DNA from: Armillaria gallica
Taxonomy: Eukaryota > Basidiomycota > Agaricomycetes > Agaricales > Physalacriaceae
Assembly: GCA_037576215.1 (NCBI GenBank)
Contig: JBANDB010000006.1
Coordinates: 3,348,001 to 3,412,000, forward strand
DNA length: 64,000 nucleotides
Direction: 5' to 3'
Positions 56,450 to 64,000 of the stretch are shown one piece after another (the stretch's first letter is position 1; each line of letters opens with the position of its first letter). The notes beneath the pieces are model-generated. The model worked only from the letters and a program-made list of their open reading frames with translations, did no database searches and was not told the origin of the DNA. The position numbers and the translations under genes were made by a program.

Positions 56450-58130
56450 ATTGGAAAGGTTCTAGATGTGCGTCTCGTCCTCTCTTTTTAAATAAATATA
56501 TGTTGATGTATCTACAGATGAATTCCAGTTAGGACCATCCTCACCTCTACGACTTGTTATTTCCATCCAACCCTCAAGCTGATGAACAGTATCTTTTATC
56601 TCGTTCGTTCACCTTAGCGTCACTTCCATCCGATGCTATGCCCTCCGCTCTTTTATTCAAGATGTTTCTATTACGAGACGCAACCAATACCTCGCTGTTC
56701 TCGGGCCCCCAAAAAATCTATTCCGCCTGTTTTTCCTCCTCGCTTCCCAAAACCAACTATTCCCGCTCACGTCGCAGCTAGTAGTCGAGCAACCAATATC
56801 TCGTTGAAATTAAACGCAACCACGCTCTTTTTCCGGAGAACAACTCGGACATCAGTGCTGCCTCGACATTCACAATCTTCCTCACGGGCGCGTGTACGAA
56901 CTTTTCTACGTGTTTTTCCATATCCGATGCTTTAAGCCATGTTGTGATTTTCCCTGAAGGTTGATCGACATTGGCCAAACTATTGGTGCACCAGCAGGAG
57001 GGTCATGCGGGGACCTGGAGTGATGTGTTTATCCAGAGGAGGGTGAAAATGCGGATGTAATGTATACTCTTCTCTTGCAGTCGTAATGAAGTCTCTGATG
57101 ATCATAGTTCGATGCTCGTACTCTACATAAACCTTCTTGAAATCCGATGATCTGCGATTGTGATACATGAGTCAAAGCCTACGGTGTCAACGATATTTCG
57201 CAATCACTACTTCGATTTCTCATACTCAGTCATTGCATGATCCATCATGACGACCACAAGGCGTGTTATTTCCCTAATTCATTCCTTCGACCTCAGTGCC
57301 ACGTCAAAACACCTTTGCGATCCTACCTCTCATCTTAATACCGTGACGTGACAGACGTAATCGCTGGTGGTCCAGTCACGGCAGTGCTCTACAATACCGA
57401 CCTGCTTGATTTCATTTGTGAGGATCTAGAGCAAGCGCCCAGCGGTCTCGTGGATGGAATACACGTCCATTCTCTCTATTCTCTCGGGCTGGTATGACAT
57501 GCCGTCTCTGAATCAAGTTTGGTTTCCTCTCGCAGAAGATACATAGGACGAAACCACCCCTGGATATCTTTCCTCGCTCCCTCTTCCCGGACAATTGACA
57601 ATGGGTACGTCGCCCTTCACTTTCACTCCAAAGTTGTGCACTGTCGATTCATTCACTATATTCCTGCGCCTTACTGAGGGGCAGTAACCTCTCTTCTCCA
57701 ACTTACGGGAACTCGATATCTACACGAACTTCCTACCGATACCTCAATATTTCTCTTTTTGGCCGGATGATGTTATGATCGCTTTCCCTACGGATGTAGA
57801 GGTTGTCACGGCTGGAGCCTTCGTTCATTCACCATACCCTGCGTACCGGACAGAAGAAACTATGCTCGGCTTTGAGGAACATTATGCCCCTTTACCAACT
57901 TCTCCGGTCTTCATAAGCAGTGTAGAATAAAAATTGAGTCACGCCCCACTGACTTTTTAGTCCAGCTTTCCGCATTTCCGGACCGTCCACACATCTAGGT
58001 CGTCATTTCTCATAGCCTGCCTACCGACCCGTGATGGATTCCGCCCTCGTACCTCTAGCTCACGTTTCGTCAACGCCTTGTATTCTTCGGCTGATTCGAG
58101 TCTCTGAACGGGCTGACATATATTGATGCC
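56450..58130. other. Inter-unit DNA with an unassigned plus-strand coding-like stretch
   Basis: Mostly single-copy. Around 57360-57930 the plus strand has coding-like pieces: AVLYNTDLLDFICEDLEQAP then VDGIHVHSLYSLG; PSLNQVWFPLAEDT; FTFTPKLCTVDSFTIFLRL; LRELDIYTNFLPIPQYFSFW; and a C-terminal-like LGFEEHYAPLPTSPVFISSV with stop near 57930. Stops and shifts separate them. Possibly a decayed gene of unknown family. Confidence 0.4.
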
Positions 58131-58393
58131 TACAGCCGGACCTGATTTGCTCTGTGCTTGGATTCGTTGGTTACTGTCGTAGTTTGGTTGCCCCACTAGT
58201 AGTAAGTATTTCAAATTGTGTGTCTCAATGACGCGAGCAATATCTCATATTTGGATCCAGCTTTCGTCGCCATATGAGCCATCATTGTTGTAGTTCGGCG
58301 ACTGAGTGAAATTGACGGTCTTTTTTTCTTCCGGCGTATGTATTCGCTCTGAATCATCAATCCACGATGAGCGTCCGCCGAGGATTTGAATGT

Positions 58394-58720
58394 CTAAATC
58401 AGGAAATTTGTAAATGTCGATGGGCTGGATGTTTTTGACCTGACATGTACACTCCCAGAAACAGACCAGTTCAAATTGATAGAGGCATTGGTCGCTTGTC
58501 CCGTAACACCCATGAATACATTGTATTCGCCACCATCCAAGAAAATTGGAAGGGCCAGGGTAATGTCAACCCAATACGATGGTGCATACTGCCGGTGTAT
58601 ATCACGTTGTATGGCCATATGTCGCAAGTTCATCATCGACTAAGACTTGAACCTCGCGAAAAGGGCCTTCGCCTGTCGATCCCTGGAAGTATTAAGTGAA
58701 GTCAGTGTCTGAAATCGACG
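58394..58720 (-). pseudogene. PNGase A-like fragment, copy 5
   Basis: Best PNGase A fragment in the window. Minus strand: GPFREVQVLVDDELA, then after a shift IWPYNVIYTGSMHHR, then a clean stretch with PSYWVDITLALPIFLDGGEY and VTGQATNASINLNWSVSGSV. These match the conserved middle of peptide-N-glycanase A-like proteins. The N-terminal and C-terminal parts are absent or unreadable. Located just downstream of HET copy 5, as in unit 2. Confidence 0.7.
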
Positions 58721-59006
58721 ATCAGTCATTCAAGATAAATCTGGATCTGACATTGAACGTTCGCACTCAGATATCAGAATTACTCCCTGAGCAAAAAAAT
58801 TAGATGTAGGTCTTCTAGTACCCTTGTTGGATTTCGTCCCCCGGCTGTTGGTGGAAAGAGCCGGAATACTCTGGGAGCAATCAGAGTCGGTTGGTTTGCG
58901 ATACCATTAGCGTTTCTATCACCTGGCGCGTATTTAACCATGGAATAAATTGCACAGTAGATCCGGAATTGGGTACAAAAAGTTATCAGAGTGTGAGTAT
59001 TCACAA

Positions 59007-61001
59007 TCAAGCAAGGATACTACGAAACTTTACAGAGAGATATGGGTTTTTGTTTAGCCGCTTTATTTCGTTTGAGTCAGTCATTTTAAACACAGACACT
59101 TTCCGGAACACTTTACGAGTCAGTCGTCGCCCGACAACCCAATATTGCGGCGGACGTACTTCGTCCTTCCATCCGAATGGATCGCTACCGAGCAGTGTGT
59201 ATGTGTCTTCGGGGATCGGGTACTGGTGGCTGGCAACGATGTTGAATGAATGCGCTATCCCGTAAGCATTTTCAACAACCAACTCTCCGCATCGATCGAT
59301 CCCTTCTACACCTCCCGCAGCCAATCCGCGCACAAACCCTCTTTCAATGCGGAACCCTTCACACCGGTCATTCGCGTCATCATCCCACTCAACATCAGTA
59401 CCTGAAGCAAAACGATCATTGGGCAGAGACTTGGTCATGACCTGCTTCCATGACAGTCTCCATTTCATGCGTCCAGTTCCAGGTTCAGGATAGGTGAAGA
59501 ACAGTAAGCCCCGATAGCTCGTTTCCATCACATTTATAAGTGTTGTCCATGCATCCTCCAGAGATTGGCTCTCATAGTATGCTGGTATGGAGTACGTCTT
59601 CAAAGAAAATGCTAGCCCGGCAACTTTGTCGATGGGGTAGGTTGATATCCGATCCTGCATCGTGGATAGCGCCCCATAAAGACTGCGTGAAACATCTACA
59701 GACTTGAGCTGTTTGTGAAATTTTGTTAATATCTCGTCCTTGTAGTTTCCTGCATCGTCTATTGGCTCGGCATGCATTGGCCCATCCGGTGTATCACCAG
59801 CAATATGATTCTGCCCGGAGCCGACTCCCTGCCTCCAGCCGACCTCCTGCACCGTCCACGCACGCCTAAACCAAGACCGATCACTCTCCAAGTCGCCCTC
59901 CTTCAAACTCAAAGGCAAACCCAGCCCGCTCAAATACCACACCACGCTTGCATCTTTATAGATTGCGCCGATGGTAGGAACATCGAGTTTCCACTCTTCC
60001 ACACGCAGATCCTCCTCATCCCTCCTCTCTGTCTCAAGCAGAGAACATCCAACCATGTGTATTGCACTCCCAGGTTCAGCATCTCGATCCGGATGAGGTC
60101 GAGGTTGGCACCTTTCGGGATGGGCACAGGCCATTCATATCCATTGATAGGGGTCCACACATCGACGCGATCCACCTCATCCACCCAAGCATGTGATATT
60201 GGTTGCACTATTGTTAAGGTAGAAGTGCACCCCGCAGCTCCACCATGGGACCACACGATTACTGTATAGATCCCACACTCGTCGAGGCTTCATGTCCGCT
60301 TCGACTATCCGGCTACCAACGAGCACGTTACTTCGCCGGTTAATGTCCTCCGCTTCACGTTTCTGTAGCTCCATTTGAATGTCAGTGATGCGGACCATGC
60401 GGTCGCACCATGCCGAGCGCAGACGGCCATATGCAGTTCCAAAGTCGTAGTTCTGTGCAATGCAGTCTTTGAGAACGAAGGAGATGGATGGGATATCCAA
60501 TGTGTATGAGGTTTCGAGTGTGGTGTTGAGTAAATCCAAGAGGCCCTGAATGCCAAGGCTAGAGCAGAGAGTGTCGGCGAGGGAGGATGATATTACGGGC
60601 TTTCTGCCGGTGTACGCCCGTTGATTTGGAACCTTTATGAATTCTTCTGCTTGCCCGATTTCTGTCTGCGAGGAGATCGTAACTTCGGTCAGAAGAGGTG
60701 GACCAGCGTTGCCTATAAGACTATCGGAGGCGCGATGATATGCCTGCAGTTCCTGAAGATTATTATATATTGCCGTCCATTGATTTTTGACATGATTACT
60801 CACTTTTTCTTGTAGTTTGTGAAGCACCTTACGATACATCCGCTTGTAGACAGCAATTTTGTTTTTTACTACGCATAGCTTGAATAAGGACACACAACAG
60901 TGATGATCAGCTGTACTTACACTTGACAAAGTTCCAGTAGGACCTAGCGTTGTATAGATACATGTTATGTCGAGCTGTTGAGGTTCAAGGCGTGGTTGCA
61001 T
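59007..61001 (-). pseudogene. HET-domain protein copy 5, two frameshifts
   Basis: Near-complete HET gene. The N-terminal frame from 61001 (MQPRLEPQQLDITCIY) is open through both usual introns, which here are 42 and 51 nt with no stop, and runs to about 60240. A 2-bp length change near 60205-60235 shifts the frame just before the HET core (QPISHAWVDEVDRVDVWTPI, YTWLDVLCLRQRGG). A second shift near 60015-60030 enters the long frame ending at 59007, which has VVWYLSGLGLPLSLKEGDLE, SWFRRAWTVQEVG and the full C-terminal tail (NDRCEGFRIERGFVRGLAAG ... SILA). A short insertion near 59805-59835 (WRQGVGSGQ) is in frame. CpG largely kept. Confidence 0.85.
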
Positions 61002-61449
61002 CAAGCGCCCGCACCATATTCTTTACGTGGTAAGATGCAAAAGACGCCGACCGCCCGGTTCGATGCTAGATAATATCGATTTATATCAGCGGTAATTGAA
61101 AGTAAAGGAGATTCGAGAAATTAAGTAAGTGAACGTCGAACGCAGATAGGAAAATTGAGAACTGTTCATTTTAAGGAAAGTTGGGGTAAGTAAGGTGAAC
61201 ATATTACTGATAACAGCCCAATGTCCAGTCAGAGTCGGTAGGAGGGGAATAGGCCACTATACCTGGATAGCAAAACTGTATGTCAATAATTGGACTTCAC
61301 AACGTGGCCCTTCCTGAGAGCTACGGACGGAAAGCAAAGACCCGAAGATCCACCAGGGGAGTAACGGTGGTATCATCAATAATCAACGGCACTGCTCAAT
61401 TTGCAATGCGCTTCCTGCCGAGAATTCTGAAAAACCTTCGGTCAGAGGA

Positions 61450-62215
61450 CGGCTCTTCGAGCTAAGTGGACGTTCGGATGTAGGACGGCATTTCAGAGTG
61501 CCAGACCTCATATACAATTATCTCGAGGTAAAAGGACGAGACTTCGGCCGGCGATGCAAGTCACCCCGCCTCGCAAAGCTAGGACGTGCGGTTTCAGGTA
61601 TGGGCTCTTCGTCATGTACTGATCGGAACGGTATGTCGACTCCCTATGAGAATGTGTCTCGTCGTCCTCTCGTTGAATCGCGTAGTATATCGATAAAAGT
61701 CTTCAAGGTCAGATCGATCCTCAGTGCCGATTGGAAGTATTAGCACTGCTTTGGTGTGCGTAGGTTCTGGTGCTAACCAATTTCTTACAGTTCTGCGAAG
61801 GATAAATGAAAACGGGATATGTGAGAGTGGGTCCAATGAACCGCTTGCATAAAATCTCGACGAATCGCTGAGCAAAAAACTGGTGTCCGTAGTGAGGTCG
61901 TGCAAGACTGGGAGTTTAGGGGAATGACGTCTGCGCGGAGTGGGTGTATGGACGCTTGAAACCGATATCCGACGTCGTAGTATATGTCCGTAGTTGCAAA
62001 CAAAGTACTGGATAGTCTTCGTATCGGAAATCGACAAATTTTAGGAGGAGTATTCGTCTGATCAGAGGATGTAATCACTGTTTAGAGGTCAGTTGACAGT
62101 GATGGCACCAGGATAATAGACGTACTGGTCTGGCATTAAGTTCCGACACCAACCTCTAATTTTCTGAGAGGATATCTGTCTTGGCCGTCTGGTGAAGTAG
62201 CCTTCCGTTCTACCC
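61450..62215 (-). pseudogene. GT32 mannosyltransferase-like remnant, copy 5
   Basis: Strongly decayed equivalent of 24480-25125. Minus-strand pieces SLDPLSHIPFSFILRRTVRN and a YFVCNYGHI-like helix can be aligned with the unit 2 copy, but the DXD motif is not readable. Identification rests on collinearity with unit 2 more than on motifs. Confidence 0.5.
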
Positions 62216-62329
62216 GGCCATAGCGGTCAAGTGGAGGCACATTCCGTTGCTGCCATCTACCCACTCGCTAGCAGGCCCAACTCGATCTCCGCCTAGCGAC
62301 TGATCCTCTTTGATGCGCGCCTAAACGTT

Positions 62330-62647
62330 GTGATCCTCCCTGAAAGCCTGTCAGCACAAGACGCATCGCCACCGACTTCATCCACCTACCCAATCTACAA
62401 CCCCTACACAGGACTCGACCTCATTCACTCCCGACCCATCCCCGTCTACGCCCTCCCCAGCGCCACCTCTCATCTCGTCTCGACGTCGTTCCCCGTTTTC
62501 AACATCGACCGTCGCCATCAGCCTCTATGGTGGAGGCATCGAGTCTCGGATGGCTGCGAAATCGTCTCCGAGTCCCAGAAGAGTCAGGGAAGAACAGTGG
62601 GTGTTGTCAAATGGAGGGGATGTCCTTCACGGACGCAGGGAGGATAG
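62330..62647 (+). other. Conserved plus-strand open frame, unit 5
   Basis: A 105-codon frame (MILPESLSAQDASPPTSST; PYTGLDLIHSRPIPVYALPS; TSFPVFNIDRRHQPLWW). Third positions are mostly C/G from about 62400 to 62580, and it aligns in frame with 25243-25569. It extends upstream without a stop to FDARLNVV. Probably an exon of an unidentified gene that is decayed in the other units. Confidence 0.4.
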
Positions 62648-62649
62648 TC

Positions 62650-64000
62650 GATGTCACGAAATGGAGGAGATGGCGTTCGGGACGTGAACAATTTCAACGA
62701 GACCCATCCTTGTGGGTTCGGATGCGGACGCGGAGTGTCGCCGTGCGGGCATGAGTGGTCTGTATAGCCAGCACGCCGTCAGAGGAGAGATGCAAGGCTT
62801 TTAAGAGACGACGCACTGTAAATAAAATATTACTGAAGTTCATTAAATACCTTGAATAGATCTCCCATTCCAAGAGAAACAGACGCGAGCTGTTGCACCA
62901 GTCAGTTGGAAGGTTTACGCGTGAAAATCGGTATAGAACCTACCATTCTACCTCGAGAGCTCCGGTCGAGAGAACAAAAATGGTCGGCGCCCAACTTAGA
63001 GCCAAGACGAGCGAAAATCAAAGAATCCCTAGCGTAAAAGAACGATGAGAATGTCGAAAGAAAAGAGCCAAGCACAACACTTATCATGCCTATAGTCGAG
63101 GGTGGTAGGACGCGGACCTGCAACCGTGATGTTAGTCACACAGTCGACGAACTCTGCACGGCCGGCGTCGACAAGTAGACGAAGAGTAGACGAGGAGCCG
63201 AAGTGAAGAAGAGGAGATAAGGGACAAAGGGAGAGAGAATGAACTGGAGCTGCAAAATCCCATCCAAAACAGGATGGAAATTCAACGAAACCCTGCAGCT
63301 TGATCGAAACGGCTGAACTCGAATCTTTACACTCTCTATTTCCGAAGGAGCATCGAACGAGGAGTGCGTAGGTCGTGCGCTTAAATCATCTCGAGACGTG
63401 CCACTGATTATTACCTTCTTTCAACCTGCAGACTGGGAGCCAAGGGACTCGGAGGAGCACTTTGAGATACTTGATATACTTCTGGGTCATCCTCAAACAG
63501 CGCCTGAGAGGACGTGTGCCAATGTTAGGAATTATTTCGGGTGAAGCTGTGTTTCATTTTCAGCTTAAACATATTCGATGACCTCAGGGAGCTACTGAAC
63601 GGACTCGAGATGGAGAATCGTCGAGACCCTACGCTAACCATCGGCCTCAAGCTCCCTCCGTACGTGTATCAACAGCAGACGTGCTGAACTGGCCGACTTC
63701 TCCACCGCTACGATGGGCACGGGGAGGCGTGGATGAAGAAGTGCAGCCCATTTGCATTTCCTACGCCCACGAATATGTTGGGGAACTCTTTATTGTACCC
63801 TTGCAGCTGCAGGTCTTTTTGAATGTCTTTTTCATAAATGTCTCTCCCCCTCCTGCGTGTAGTGTCCTTCCGCCCACCCATTCGGCCGAATTGCATGGAA
63901 CGAGGCATGTTTTCTTTATTTCTAGTGCTATGTAATCCCCTAACTTGATGATTTCTGCGCTTCCCAAAGTCTGTATTCATAGGATCCCGCCTTTCACGTG
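62650..64000. other. Right end of unit 5, no recognised gene
   Basis: Aligns with 25570-26415 of unit 2 and then, from about 63690, with 6780-7060 of unit 1. Short conserved coding-like words occur (EPRRAKIKESLA near 62998-63035), but no gene can be supported. Confidence 0.4.

Larger units (their letters stand above)
49188..56450. repeat. Array unit 4 (type I)
   Basis: Most complete uninterrupted copy in length. It starts with the same sequence as window position 1 and runs through DAO-1, PNGase stub, HET, GT32 and DAO-2. CpG is mostly kept, but small indels are frequent. It is more diverged from unit 1 after about 52830 than before it. Confidence 0.8.
58130..64000. repeat. Array unit 5 (type II), runs off the window
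   Basis: Matches unit 2 at its start (58130-58310 versus 9030-9200) and after HET (60770-63560 versus 23750-26415). Its last ~300 bases match the end of unit 1 (6780-7060). It therefore shows that type I and type II units share the same right end. Confidence 0.78.

Noticed and set aside
57412..57701. Minus-strand frames near 57412-57701
   Set aside because: Short, overlapping and without motifs; plus-strand pieces there have better composition.
1..64000. CRISPR arrays, rRNA, tRNA genes, riboswitches
   Set aside because: Looked for repeated spacer structures and cloverleaf-like genes by eye; none found, and the window is clearly fungal nuclear DNA.

Overview
The window looks like a repeat-rich, gene-decayed region of a filamentous basidiomycete, probably an Agaricomycete. 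The support is: very short introns (42 to 55 nt) with GT..AG ends; HET-domain genes of the mushroom type (core motif YTWLDVLCLRQ); a GT32 mannosyltransferase-like family; a Crypton-type tyrosine recombinase with a GCR1_C-like tail; and a chromodomain Ty3/gypsy element of the Tf1/sushi kind. No bacterial operons, rRNA, tRNA or CRISPR arrays were seen.

Layout. The backbone is a direct array of five diverged copies of one multigene unit, all in the same orientation. Unit 1 is 1-7080. Unit 2 is 9030-11338 plus 23068-26415. Unit 3 is 27385-31186 plus 42276-42861 plus 43249-46757. Unit 4 is 49188-56450. Unit 5 is 58130 to the window end. Each unit carries a minus-strand HET-domain gene, then a minus-strand GT32 glycosyltransferase remnant. 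Units 1, 3 and 4 also hold one or two plus-strand remnants of an FAD-dependent (DAO-type) oxidoreductase and a stub of a PNGase A-like gene. Units 2 and 5 hold a longer PNGase A-like fragment instead. Almost every copy is broken by frameshifts, stops or insertions. HET copy 1 is the best preserved: one 7-bp duplication separates its last ~130 residues from the rest.

Mobile elements have split the units. HET copy 2 is cut by a ~11.7-kb insertion (11339-23067) that carries a Crypton-like recombinase gene and several unrelated multi-exon genes, and again by a 348-bp hAT-type MITE (10709-11056). The oxidoreductase of unit 3 is cut by a 1,445-bp non-autonomous hAT element (28280-29724). HET copy 3 is cut by an 11.1-kb LTR retrotransposon (31187-42270) and, 586 bp further on, by a related solo LTR (42862-43243). 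The retrotransposon itself contains two further insertions, one inside reverse transcriptase and one inside the chromodomain.

Two themes stand out. First, the retrotransposon has no evident tRNA primer site. The 13 nt next to its 5' LTR are exactly complementary to the predicted first 13 nt of its own transcript, the hallmark of Tf1-type self-priming. Second, decay is by C:G-to-T:A transitions: the two LTRs differ at about 25 sites, all transitions; the pol nonsense codons are TGA or TAA where CGA, CAA or TGG is expected; and unit 3 has lost CpGs that unit 1 keeps. This suggests cytosine methylation or a RIP-like process centred on the transposon-loaded unit. One small gene between units 3 and 4 (46805-47323) appears intact.
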